Origin: CAVPOO01 sp963707015
Lineage (GTDB): Bacteria; Pseudomonadota; Gammaproteobacteria; Thiohalobacterales; Thiohalobacteraceae
Assembly: GCA_963707015.1 (NCBI GenBank)
Contig: CAVPOO010000015.1
Coordinates: forward strand, 186,001 to 250,000
DNA length: 64,000 nucleotides
Direction of reading: 5' to 3'
Part shown: positions 28,181 to 36,617 of the stretch, in pieces
Position numbering within the stretch: the stretch's first letter is position 1
How the letters are laid out: every line of letters begins with the position of its first letter
Translations under genes and position numbers: made by a program
The notes under the pieces: generated by a model
What the model was told of the DNA's origin: nothing
The model's input: only the letters and a program-made list of their open reading frames with translations
Databases searched by the model: none

Positions 28181-29766
28181 TAGCCGAGCGCACACCCGTC
28201 CTTGCGCGGATCGGAAGCACCCTGCAGCACACCCTGTGCGTGATCGATACCGATCATCTGCGCACCCCCGAGGGGAGTTTCGGCCTCCACCACCGGATGA
28301 CCGAGCCGGACAAGGGCCTCGCGCGTCCGGGATGGAATGCGCCGCTCAACCGTCAGCGTGTCCTGTTCCGCATGAAAGCGGGGTGCGTCGATGGCCTCCT
28401 GCAGATCCATGCCGTAGTCGAGCCAGTTGCTGATCACGTAGGCCTGCCCGAGCGGCTGGTAACTGCCGCCCATCACGCCAAAGGACAGTATGGGCTGGGC
28501 GTCCCGGTAGGCGATCGCCGGAATAATGGTGTGCATCGGGCGCTTGTGCGGCGCGATGCAGTTGCTGTGATGCTCATCGAGCACGAAACAGGCGCCGCGG
28601 TTCTGCAGGAGAATGCCCGTGTTTCCCGCCACCAGGCCGCTGCCGCCCGGGTGGTAGAGACTGTTGATGAACGAGGCGATATTGCGGTCCCGGTCTACCA
28701 CGGTCAGGTAGACCGTGTCGCGATGCTCGGGCATCGCCGGCATCACGGGGGAGGGTGCCGCAGCGCGCCGATCAATGCGCTGGTATTGCTGCCGGGCAAA
28801 TTGCCTGGATAGCAGTGCCTGCACGGGAATGTCAGTGAAATCGGGATCCGACAGGACTCTGCCGGCTTCGGCCCGGGCAAGCCTGAATGCCTCCGTGACG
28901 ATATGAATGTGCTCCGCGCTGAGATGTTCCTCGTTACTGAGGCTGGTCTGCTCGAGGATGTTGAGCGTCATTAGCGCCGTGATGCCCTGGGAATTCGGGG
29001 GTACTTCTGCGATTCGCACATCGCGGTAGGGGCTGAAGACAGGCTCGACCCATTCCGATCGATGGCGGGCAAAATCCTCGCGCGCCAGCAGACCGTTGTG
29101 TTCATGACTGCAGCGCACGATTTCATCGGCAAGGGGGCCCCTGTACAAGGCGTCTTTGCCCTGTTCGGCGATGAGTCGCAGCGAGCGGGCGAGCGCGGGA
29201 AAGCGATGCCGTGAACCCGCCTCGGGTGCCTTGCCGCCGACCAGGAAGGCCTCGGTGCTGGCGGCTGATGCCCTGAACAAGGCCTCGTGGTTTCGCCAGC
29301 CGCTGGCGACGACCGGCGTGACGGCGAACCCCTCTTGCGCGTAGTCGATCGCGGGCGCGAGCAGCGTCCCCAGTTCAAAGCGACCGAAGCGTTCGACAGC
29401 GGTCTGCCACGCGTCAACAGCGCCCGGAACACTCACCGACAGGATGCCGCGTTCGGGCACCGCCGCCAGTCCGCGTGCGCGCAGGGCTTCAGGCGTCGCG
29501 CGCGCGGGCGCGCGGCCGCTGCCATTCAGGGCATGAAGTTGACCGGTGGCCGCCTCGTGGTAGAGCAGGAAACAGTCGCCGCCGATACCGGTGGCGAGCG
29601 GCTCGGTCACACACAGCGTGGCGCTGGCCGCCACGGCAGCATCCAAGGCGTTACCACCGCGCCGCAGTACCTCGAGCGCAACCGCGGTCGCCATGGGCTG
29701 ACTCGTTGCGACCATGGCCCGCATCGCCATAACCACCGATCGTCCCGGAGACTGGATGTCACGCAT
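28177..29766 (-). CDS. ggt: Gamma-glutamyltransferase family protein
   Basis: Ntn-hydrolase that cleaves gamma-glutamyl bonds, for example in glutathione. The 529-aa precursor contains VTEPLATGIGGDCFLLY, PPNSQGITALMTLNI and the autoprocessing site in EHRDTVYLTVVDRDRN, where Thr (DTV) would become the N-terminal nucleophile of the small subunit. The later FGVMGGSYQPLGQAYVISN is also typical. There is no clear signal peptide, so this looks like a cytoplasmic GGT-like enzyme. A GTG at 29769 is an alternative start. The TAG stop coincides with a repeat end. Confidence 0.92.
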   Translation of the reverse strand: MRDIQSPGRSVVMAMRAMVATSQPMATAVALEVLRRGGNALDAAVAASATLCVTEPLATGIGGDCFLLYHEAATGQLHALNGSGRAPARATPEALRARGLAAVPERGILSVSVPGAVDAWQTAVERFGRFELGTLLAPAIDYAQEGFAVTPVVASGWRNHEALFRASAASTEAFLVGGKAPEAGSRHRFPALARSLRLIAEQGKDALYRGPLADEIVRCSHEHNGLLAREDFARHRSEWVEPVFSPYRDVRIAEVPPNSQGITALMTLNILEQTSLSNEEHLSAEHIHIVTEAFRLARAEAGRVLSDPDFTDIPVQALLSRQFARQQYQRIDRRAAAPSPVMPAMPEHRDTVYLTVVDRDRNIASFINSLYHPGGSGLVAGNTGILLQNRGACFVLDEHHSNCIAPHKRPMHTIIPAIAYRDAQPILSFGVMGGSYQPLGQAYVISNWLDYGMDLQEAIDAPRFHAEQDTLTVERRIPSRTREALVRLGHPVVEAETPLGGAQMIGIDHAQGVLQGASDPRKDGCALGY

Positions 29767-29941
29767 CACCCTGTCCTATCATTGGGCAGCCGGATTTCGG
29801 GCACGCCGCCACAAACGGTAGCTCTTGCAGAGGCGTGCTGTCTGCCCTGCAGGAACCGCAACACGTGGCTTCTCCGAATCGCCCCGCTGGTGCCGGTCAC
29901 AGGCACGAGCCGCTTACGCGAACACCAGGCCAGCGAGTACA

Positions 29942-29958
29942 TGGTATATTGTATACCA
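29942..29958. promoter_or_regulatory. GntR-type operator upstream of panB
   Basis: TGGTATATTGTATACCA is a near-perfect 17-bp palindrome. The same motif occurs upstream of gntR, tctC and sucC in this window. It lies 200 bp upstream of panB, in an otherwise featureless gap (29770-30158). It probably binds the FadR-type GntR regulator encoded at 39791-40507. Confidence 0.75.
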
Positions 29959-30158
29959 AGGCTGCCTCTTCTACACCCTGATCTGCCAGCGAAAACATTT
30001 CATTTCACAATTGACACTGCCGGCAGCCCGCTTCTACCCTGAGTTTCTTCCCGGGATTCAACCCGGGCCTGAACGAAAGCTCGGGCGACACATGTGCAGG
30101 ACATTCTGTGGTTGCAGGACCCGTCAGGAGGGCCTGCACTGCAAAGGGGGATTGAACC

Positions 30159-30995
30159 ATGGGTACAGGCGGCGCTGACAAGGGCACGGCAAACCGGTTG
30201 CCCGGTAAGGTGACGACGACCTCGATCCTGGCCCGCAAGGGCGGCGAAAAGATCACCTCTGTCACCGCCTATGATTACTCCACGGCGAAGCTTGTCGACG
30301 CGGCGGGCGTCGATGTCATTCTCGTCGGGGACAGTCTCGGCATGGTCATGCTCGGTTACCCGGACACGACCCGGGTAACGCTGGCCGAGATGCTGCACCA
30401 TGTCAAAGCGGTCAGCCGCGCGCGCCCCAGGGCGCTTCTGGTAGCGGACCTGCCCTTTCTCAGCTTCGGTGTGTCCGTCCGCGACACGCTCCGCAACGCC
30501 GGACGGTTTATCCGCGAGGCCGGGGCGGAAGCCGTCAAGCTCGAAGGCGGCGTACGGGTCCGCGAGGAGATCCGCGCCCTGGTGGACTGCCAGATCCCGG
30601 TCATGGGTCACGTCGGATTGACGCCGCAAAGCGTGCATTCCTTCGGCGGATTCAAGGTGCAGGGAAAGACCCAGGACGCCGCCGATCAGATACTGCGTGA
30701 TGCGGTTGCGGTCCAGGAGGGTGGCGCGTTCTCGCTGGTACTGGAGGGCATACCGGCCGAACTGGCGGAGCGCATCACGCACGAGGTGGACATTCCGACC
30801 ATCGGTATCGGCGCCGGACCCCATTGTGACGGCCAGGTGCTCGTGATCCACGATATGTTCCATCTTTTCGACGATTTCACACCCCGATTCGTCAAGGTGT
30901 ATGCCGACCTGGGAGAATCCATGCGCGAGGCGCTGCGGCGTTACTTCGAGGATGTGCGGGCAGGGCGCTTTCCCGGCGAGGAACACTGTTTCTAG
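30159..30995 (+). CDS. panB: 3-methyl-2-oxobutanoate hydroxymethyltransferase
   Basis: Ketopantoate hydroxymethyltransferase transfers a C1 unit from 5,10-methylene-THF to 2-oxoisovalerate, the first step to pantothenate and coenzyme A. The 278-aa protein has VTAYDYSTAKLVDAAGVDVILVGDSLGMVMLG, the catalytic AVKLEGG (Lys/Glu), MGHVGLTPQSVH and LVLEGIPAELAE, all as in true PanB. The usual partner panC is absent; the gene is followed by a TauE-type permease. An operator of the island's GntR motif lies upstream, suggesting CoA supply is raised together with the CoA-dependent island. Confidence 0.93.
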   Translation: MGTGGADKGTANRLPGKVTTTSILARKGGEKITSVTAYDYSTAKLVDAAGVDVILVGDSLGMVMLGYPDTTRVTLAEMLHHVKAVSRARPRALLVADLPFLSFGVSVRDTLRNAGRFIREAGAEAVKLEGGVRVREEIRALVDCQIPVMGHVGLTPQSVHSFGGFKVQGKTQDAADQILRDAVAVQEGGAFSLVLEGIPAELAERITHEVDIPTIGIGAGPHCDGQVLVIHDMFHLFDDFTPRFVKVYADLGESMREALRRYFEDVRAGRFPGEEHCF

Positions 30996-31211
30996 CAGGT
31001 GGGGCGGCGGCGCCCTGGGGCGAGTCGCACTCGCGCTATCCGACGGCGACGACGGGCTGCACGTTGCCTGCCGCGATCCTGCACGGTGCGTTAACGCCTG
31101 AGCGGCTCGCTGTCGTCGGCCCGGGTCTGATCACTGGCACCGGCCAGGCGGGCGAGGGGATGCACGCGGCGCCCAGCGGCTGACCCGCCCGGCCTCAAAG
31201 GTATACAGAAC

Positions 31212-31976
31212 ATGCCGGGAATCGAAGATCTCACCCTGCTGGCCTTTCTGATGCTCCTCGGAATCATGCTCATCGCGGGCCTGGTCCACGGCATGCTCGG
31301 CCTGGGCTTTGCGATTGTCGCGACGCCGCTGCTCGCCCTGCTGACCGACGTGCGCAGTGCGATTCTGATTACCCTGTTTCCCACGCTGACAGTCAACATC
31401 GCGAGCATGCTCGAGGGCGGGGCGTGGCGGCACAGCATCGGGCGGTTCTGGCCCCTGGGCATTTATGTGGCGCTCGGCAGCGCCGTGGGGACCAAGCTGC
31501 TGCTTGTCGGCGACCCGGCCCCTTTCAAGCTGCTGCTTGCTGCCATCATCCTGGCCTACCTCTACGTCCAGCGGCTCGCACCGCCGCGACCAGACCTGGC
31601 GAAACCGCGCCCGGCGATCGCATTGGTGTTCCTCGGCCTCACGGCCGGCTTCCTGGCAGGTACGGTCAATGTCATGGTACCCGTGCTCATTCTGTTTTTT
31701 CTGAACACGGGGCTGGGGCCAACGGCCATGGTGCAGGTGTTCAATCTGTGTTTTTTTGCCGCCAAGCTCACCCAGGTCGGCGTATTCACGCTGGCGGGGG
31801 CGCTCGACAACCGGCTTGTGTCTGCCACCGCCCCGCTCGCAGCCGCCGCGCTCCTGTCCCTGCTGATCGGTATGGCCCTGCGCGCCCGGATCGAAGCCGC
31901 AACCTACAGGCGCTGGCTTCAAGGGGTACTGTTGGTGATTGCGCTGCTGTTGCTGGTTCAATACGGCGTCGGCTAA
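31212..31976 (+). CDS. TauE/SafE-family membrane permease
   Basis: A 254-aa membrane protein with about seven or eight helices of the TauE/SafE (DUF81) family, which includes proposed sulfite/sulfoacetate exporters and organic-anion permeases. The family motif LVHGMLGLGFAIVATPLL near the N-terminus and GFLAGTVNVMVPVLILFFL in the second half are the inverted repeats of the fold. It lies 216 bp after panB and may share its operator. Substrate is unknown; sulfite, a sulfonate or a carboxylate are all possible in this neighbourhood. The TAA stop is the CTAA end of a family B repeat. Confidence 0.82.
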   Translation: MPGIEDLTLLAFLMLLGIMLIAGLVHGMLGLGFAIVATPLLALLTDVRSAILITLFPTLTVNIASMLEGGAWRHSIGRFWPLGIYVALGSAVGTKLLLVGDPAPFKLLLAAIILAYLYVQRLAPPRPDLAKPRPAIALVFLGLTAGFLAGTVNVMVPVLILFFLNTGLGPTAMVQVFNLCFFAAKLTQVGVFTLAGALDNRLVSATAPLAAAALLSLLIGMALRARIEAATYRRWLQGVLLVIALLLLVQYGVG

Positions 31977-32158
31977 CCCGGATTTTTCACGGGGATTCCG
32001 GATGCTGACAAGTCAAGCTGCGTGCCGGTATTTTTTCTAGCCACGGAATCCACGGAAAAACACGGAAAGAACCAACACCCCTATAGAATTGTTTCCCTGT
32101 TTTTCCGTGGATTCCGTGGCCAAACTATCCGTCATCATGAGATGCAAATCCGGGCTAG
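31973..32158. mobile_element. CTAG-ended palindromic repeat, family B, copy 3
   Basis: A 186-bp element with the CCACGGAATCCACGG hairpin core of family B, but with outer ends CTAACCCGGATTTTTCACGG and AAATCCGGGCTAG that resemble family A. The left CTAA is the stop of the TauE-type gene. The right CTAG (32155-32158) is shared with the next element. Confidence 0.75.
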
Positions 32159-32531
32159 CCCGCATTTCTCACCGGGATCCCGGATGCTGGCGCAGGGCTC
32201 GTGTGTCCGGACGCCGCGCTGGAGGGAAAGTGGTAGCCGTAGCTACCACTTGAGTGAAGCGCAAGTCGCGGCCGCGACACGGGGCCGTAGGCTAGTCGCG
32301 GGAGTGGCCGTAAGCGCGCCGGCTTCGCACTATACTCCGCGCGACCGCTGCGCCCCGTCTCCGCACCTACGCATGCGCGCCCGCGAGCCGGGGCGCCGGG
32401 CGCGCGAGAACCAGCCAGGGCCGGGATAGGCACGGCCTGATTACACACTGTCTTTTTCCTGATCTGCACTCTGTTCCTTACCTCAGTGCACTATGTGACT
32501 CTATCGCCGCCCGGTGAGAAATGCGGGCTAG
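32155..32531. mobile_element. CTAG-ended palindromic repeat, family A, copy 5
   Basis: A 377-bp element with ends CTAGCCCGCATTTCTCACC and its inverse complement. It contains the GTGGTAGC/GCTACCAC hairpin and the GC-rich module (about 32265-32405) shared with the 16.8-kb copy, but not the other module. Its left CTAG is shared with the preceding family B copy and its right CTAG supplies the stop codon of the citE-like gene. Confidence 0.8.
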
Positions 32532-33397
32532 CGTTTCGTGGCGTCGGCAACGTCCAAGAGGGCACGCGCGCGTTTGAACACGGGTACATCGATCACCTTT
32601 CCCTCCAGCGATGTGGAACCCCTGCCGGAGCGCTCGGCCTCCTCGAACGCGGCGACGACACGGCGTGCGTGTTCGAGCTCCGCCTCAGAGGGTGAGAAGG
32701 CATCGTTGATGGTTTCGATCTGCGCGGGGTGGATCGCAAACTTGCCCTTGAAGCCGCAACGTTTTGCAGCGAGCGCATTGACTCTCAGACCCTCCTGGTC
32801 TTTGAACCGGAAATAGGGTGTATCGATTGCTGTGACCCCGGCCGCCCGCGCCGCAATGCACACCGTATTCTTCGCATAGGCGACTTCTGACTCATCTTCG
32901 CTGCGCTCGATGCCCATGTCGTCGGTGAAGTCCTCCGCACCAAAGGCCACGGCAACGATGCGCGGACTGGCGCGACAGATCGCGTAACAATGCACCACGG
33001 CCAGCGCGGTCTCGATCCAGGGAACCAGCTTGATCGTACCGCCCGGCAATCCTGCCTCATGCTCAAGCCCGGCAAGGATATCCGAAATGGCGCGTATGTC
33101 GTCCGCGGTCTGGATCTTGCCTACGGTTACGCCGCCGATCGAGGGTCCCACCACGGCGGCGAGATCCGCCTCGATCAAACCGCTGTTCAACGCGTTCACA
33201 CGCGGCACGACCCAGGGGCCCGCGGCGCTCAGCTTCGGCAGATACGCGCGGATCACCTGCCGGGCGTTGTCCTTTTCCGAGTCCGGCACCGAGTCCTCCA
33301 TATCCGGCACATAGGCATCCGGCCGAAACCCCAGTGCCTTGTCGAGCATAGTCGGTGCGTTGCCGGGAACGAACAGAAGACTTCTCAGACCAGTCAC
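32528..33397 (-). CDS. HpcH/HpaI-CitE family lyase (malyl-/citramalyl-CoA lyase-like)
   Basis: A 289-aa TIM-barrel lyase of the CitE/malyl-CoA lyase family. These enzymes split hydroxyacyl-CoA thioesters, for example malyl-CoA to acetyl-CoA and glyoxylate. Conserved blocks are RSLLFVPGNAPTML, PDMEDSVPDSEKDNAR, VPRVNAL, the metal-binding VAFGAEDFTDDMG and KFAIHPAQIETIN. The exact substrate cannot be read from sequence. It is the last gene of the gntR-led minus-strand unit, 44 bp after uspA. Its TAG stop is the end of a repeat element. Confidence 0.85.
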   Translation of the reverse strand: MTGLRSLLFVPGNAPTMLDKALGFRPDAYVPDMEDSVPDSEKDNARQVIRAYLPKLSAAGPWVVPRVNALNSGLIEADLAAVVGPSIGGVTVGKIQTADDIRAISDILAGLEHEAGLPGGTIKLVPWIETALAVVHCYAICRASPRIVAVAFGAEDFTDDMGIERSEDESEVAYAKNTVCIAARAAGVTAIDTPYFRFKDQEGLRVNALAAKRCGFKGKFAIHPAQIETINDAFSPSEAELEHARRVVAAFEEAERSGRGSTSLEGKVIDVPVFKRARALLDVADATKR

Positions 33398-33441
33398 ACG
33401 CCTCTCCGCAGATTGCTGTCGCGTGTTTGTGACGAAATCCG

Positions 33442-34311
33442 TCAGTGCACCATGATGGTGACGATGCGCGACTCCGCCAACAGATAATGCGTGACGCCAC
33501 CGAACAGCAGCTCACGGGCACGGGCATGGCTGAACCCGCCAACGACCAGGAACTCTGCCCCGACATCCGAGCATACATTCAGGATCGCTTCACCGACCGA
33601 ACGCCCCCTGTCATCGAGAACCTGGACATTGGCGGCGACGCCGTGCCAGGCGAGATAATCGAGCACCGCCTTGACGCGCGGCTGCCGGTTCTTCGAGACG
33701 ATTATCGTGACGGCGCTCATCTCGACCAGCCAGGGCAAGGTCATGGCGAGTGCGCGTGACGCCTCGACGCTCTCATTCCATCCGATGGCAACCCGCTCAT
33801 ACCGTTTCGCTTTGCATTTGGGCGGCTCGATGAGAACCGGGCGCCCGGTTTCCAGCAGCAGGGCCTCGATGGCCTCGCCCACGGGCGAGCGCCGTACCGT
33901 ATCGGTCTTGACCCGCGGTCTCGGAACCGCGATGAGATCGCTCACCCGCCCGTGGCGAACCAGAACCTCAGCGACATGACCGAACTCCTGGTGCCAGGCG
34001 GCGGTGGGACCACCCTGCGCAGGCGGCTGCTCGCTGAGAGGTACCTGGTATTGCGAGCAGAAGTCCTCGAACTGTTCCTGCAACTCCGTGGCCTTCTCCA
34101 GCGCCGCTTTTTCGGCCTCCTTCTCGATCGTCTTGCGCAGCTTGGCCGGCACGTTATAGAACCCGAAGGAGGCGGCATCGGAGATACGCTGCATCACATG
34201 CAGGGCCTCGATGTGCGCGCCGAAGCGATTCGCGACGATGAACGCGCGGCCCAACGCCGAAAAACTTCCCTTGCTTCCATCTATCGGAACCAGAATGGTC
34301 TTAATTCCCAT
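33442..34311 (-). CDS. Tandem universal stress protein (UspA family)
   Basis: A 289-aa cytoplasmic protein with two Usp domains. The first starts GIKTILVPIDGSKGS. The second begins near residue 170 (ERVAIGWNESVEASRAL) and ends with LVVGGFSHARARELLFGGVTHYLL, close to the G-2x-G-9x-G(S/T) nucleotide-binding pattern. Usp proteins modulate stress survival; a direct role in the island is unclear. It lies between the acyl-CoA synthetase and CitE-like genes with short gaps (70 and 44 bp), so it belongs to the operon. Confidence 0.85.
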   Translation of the reverse strand: MGIKTILVPIDGSKGSFSALGRAFIVANRFGAHIEALHVMQRISDAASFGFYNVPAKLRKTIEKEAEKAALEKATELQEQFEDFCSQYQVPLSEQPPAQGGPTAAWHQEFGHVAEVLVRHGRVSDLIAVPRPRVKTDTVRRSPVGEAIEALLLETGRPVLIEPPKCKAKRYERVAIGWNESVEASRALAMTLPWLVEMSAVTIIVSKNRQPRVKAVLDYLAWHGVAANVQVLDDRGRSVGEAILNVCSDVGAEFLVVGGFSHARARELLFGGVTHYLLAESRIVTIMVH

Positions 34312-34380
34312 ACCTTCCCCCTCGGGTGTAGCCGCGCGCCCTTGCGAGCGCCCGACAGGCTGTCGGACTTCGCTCGAAGA

Positions 34381-36519
34381 TCACTGGAGCAGACCCGCGG
34401 CTCTTGCCCAGCGATATTTTGCCCCAAGCACGGCGACTGGCAGCTCCGTGGTGTACGGGTAGGCGACCACGCCGCGCTCGTAAAGATACTCGGAAGCCTC
34501 TTCAACCTCCACATCACCCACCAGCGAGGCCACCACCGGCTTGGCAATTCCCTTGCGGCGGGCGTCCTCGACAACCCTGGCGGTCAGCTCCGCGAATACC
34601 ATCGGCGGCGTGACGATGGTATGCCAGTAGCCCAGAATCAGCGCGTGAATCCTGTCATCCTCGAGGCCAAACCGGATGGTCTTCTCGTAGGTCGCTGGCG
34701 GCTCACCACCGGTGATATCGACCGGGTTACCCGAGGCACCGAAAGGCGGGATGAATTGCTTGAAGGCCTCATCCAGATCCTCTGGAAACGTCATGAGGGA
34801 TAATCCGTTATCCACACAGGCATCGGACAGCAACACCCCTGAGCCGCCCGCACCGGTGATGATGACAACGTTCTCGCCCCTGGGCGCGGGCAGGACGGGC
34901 AGGCCGCGAGCAAACTCGAGCATCTCGTTCAGGCTCCTCGCCCGGATGACCCCGCTTTGGCGCAAGACATCATCGTAGATCTTGTCGTTCCCGGCGAGTG
35001 CCCCGGTGTGCGAGGCGGCTGCCCGTGCACCGAGCCGGGTACGACCGGCCTTGAGCATCACGATGGGTTTCTTCTTCGAGACCCGGCTGGCCACTTCCGC
35101 AAAGCTGCGGCCATCCTTGAGGTCCTCGGCATGCATCGCTATCGCCTGCGTGTTGTCATCCTGCTCGAAGAACGTCAGCAGATCATCTTCGTCGAGATCT
35201 GATTTGTTACCCAGACCGACAATGGCCGAGACACCCATCTTCGTGGAGCGGCTGAAACCGATGATGGACATGCCAACACCGCCGCTCTGTGACGAGAGTG
35301 CCACCTTGCCCTTGACATCGTAAGGCGTACAGAAGGTGGCGCAGAGGTTGGCAGGCGTGTAGTAGAACCCGTAGATGTTCGGCCCCATGATGCGTACATT
35401 GTGCCGGCGAGCGGTCGCCACCAGCTCCGCCTGAAGCGCTGTCTCGCCGGTCTCGGCAAAGCCGGACGGTATCATGATGGCGCCCGGGATGCCTTTCTCT
35501 CCCACCTCCTCGAGCGCCTGAATGCAAAACTTCGCCGGGACTGCGAAGACAGCCACATCGATGTCTCCCGGGACGTCCTTGACGCTCTTGTAGGCCTTCC
35601 TCCCGAGTATCTCATCAGCCTTGGGGTTGATGGGATAAATCTCCCCCCGATAGCCTCCGTCGATGAGGTTCTTCATGACAGCATTGCCGATCTTGCCTGC
35701 GCTGTCGGAGGCGCCGATCACGGCAACGGAGCGCGGCTGCATGATGCGTTTCATGGCGGCAAGAATATCCTTCTGCGCCGGCCGATACGGTTCCTTGCGG
35801 GGCTCGAAGCTTACCGAAATCAGTGTATCGACGGCGCTCACGCCGTCGGGGCGGGCAAGGATCGGGTTGAGATCGACTTCCTGGATCTCCGGGAAATCGT
35901 TGACCAGGTTGGAGACATTGACGATGACCGCGGCCAGTGACTCCCGATCGACCGGTTCGGCACCACGCACACCCTTCAGGACCTCGGCGGCCTGAATGCC
36001 ATCCAGCATGGACAGCGCATCCGCCCGGGTCGCCGGTGCCAGCCGGAACGTAATGTCCTTGAGAACTTCAACGAGGATGCCGCCCAGACCGAAGGCGACC
36101 AGCTTGCCGAAGCTTGGATCGCTCACCGCCCCGACAATGACTTCCTGGGCATTGTCAGTCGGCAGCATCTGCTGAACCTGGATGCCCGTGATCGCGGCGT
36201 CCGGCTTGTAGGCACGTGCGTTGCCGAGGATCGACGCGTAACCGGCCCGGACCTCGTCGGCGCTGGATATCCCGATCAGCACCCCGCCCGCTTCCGTCTT
36301 GTGCAGAATGTCCGGCGACACGATCTTCATCACCACCGGAAAGCCAAGGCGCCCGGCAATCTCTACGGCCTCGTCTGCCGACGTTGCGAGTCCCTCCTCA
36401 GGTAAGGGAATGGCATAGGCATCACAGACCTTTCTGCACTCCGGTGCCGTCAGTGAGGTACGTGCATCGGCTTTGACCTGGTCGAGTACTGCCCTGACAA
36501 CTTCCTGATTGTAAGCCAT
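34381..36519 (-). CDS. ADP-forming acyl-CoA synthetase (acetate-CoA ligase family)
   Basis: NDP-forming acyl-CoA synthetase of 712 aa that activates a carboxylate with CoA and ATP through a phosphohistidine. Domain order is permuted relative to Pat/AcdA fusions: the ATP-grasp domain is N-terminal (about 20-235; PVVMKIVSPDILHKTEAGGV), followed by the CoA-binding Rossmann domain (about 255-390; MQPRSVAVIGASDSAGKIGN) and the ligase domains with the catalytic His in AASHTGALAG. The substrate is unknown. It lies between the CoA-transferase and uspA genes on the same strand, in the gntR-led unit. Confidence 0.88.
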   Translation of the reverse strand: MAYNQEVVRAVLDQVKADARTSLTAPECRKVCDAYAIPLPEEGLATSADEAVEIAGRLGFPVVMKIVSPDILHKTEAGGVLIGISSADEVRAGYASILGNARAYKPDAAITGIQVQQMLPTDNAQEVIVGAVSDPSFGKLVAFGLGGILVEVLKDITFRLAPATRADALSMLDGIQAAEVLKGVRGAEPVDRESLAAVIVNVSNLVNDFPEIQEVDLNPILARPDGVSAVDTLISVSFEPRKEPYRPAQKDILAAMKRIMQPRSVAVIGASDSAGKIGNAVMKNLIDGGYRGEIYPINPKADEILGRKAYKSVKDVPGDIDVAVFAVPAKFCIQALEEVGEKGIPGAIMIPSGFAETGETALQAELVATARRHNVRIMGPNIYGFYYTPANLCATFCTPYDVKGKVALSSQSGGVGMSIIGFSRSTKMGVSAIVGLGNKSDLDEDDLLTFFEQDDNTQAIAMHAEDLKDGRSFAEVASRVSKKKPIVMLKAGRTRLGARAAASHTGALAGNDKIYDDVLRQSGVIRARSLNEMLEFARGLPVLPAPRGENVVIITGAGGSGVLLSDACVDNGLSLMTFPEDLDEAFKQFIPPFGASGNPVDITGGEPPATYEKTIRFGLEDDRIHALILGYWHTIVTPPMVFAELTARVVEDARRKGIAKPVVASLVGDVEVEEASEYLYERGVVAYPYTTELPVAVLGAKYRWARAAGLLQ

Positions 36520-36617
36520 GCCTTTGCCTCTGCTGCTAGGTGATGGATCGGTGTCTTTTGTCTGGGCCCTGTCCGGGCAACGCCCGCCTCCTGGGAATCA
36601 CACCCGGGCCCCGCCAC

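Noticed and set aside
31195..31208. Half operator AGGTATACAG before the TauE-type gene
   Set aside because: Only one arm of the GntR palindrome is present; the inverted partner is missing.
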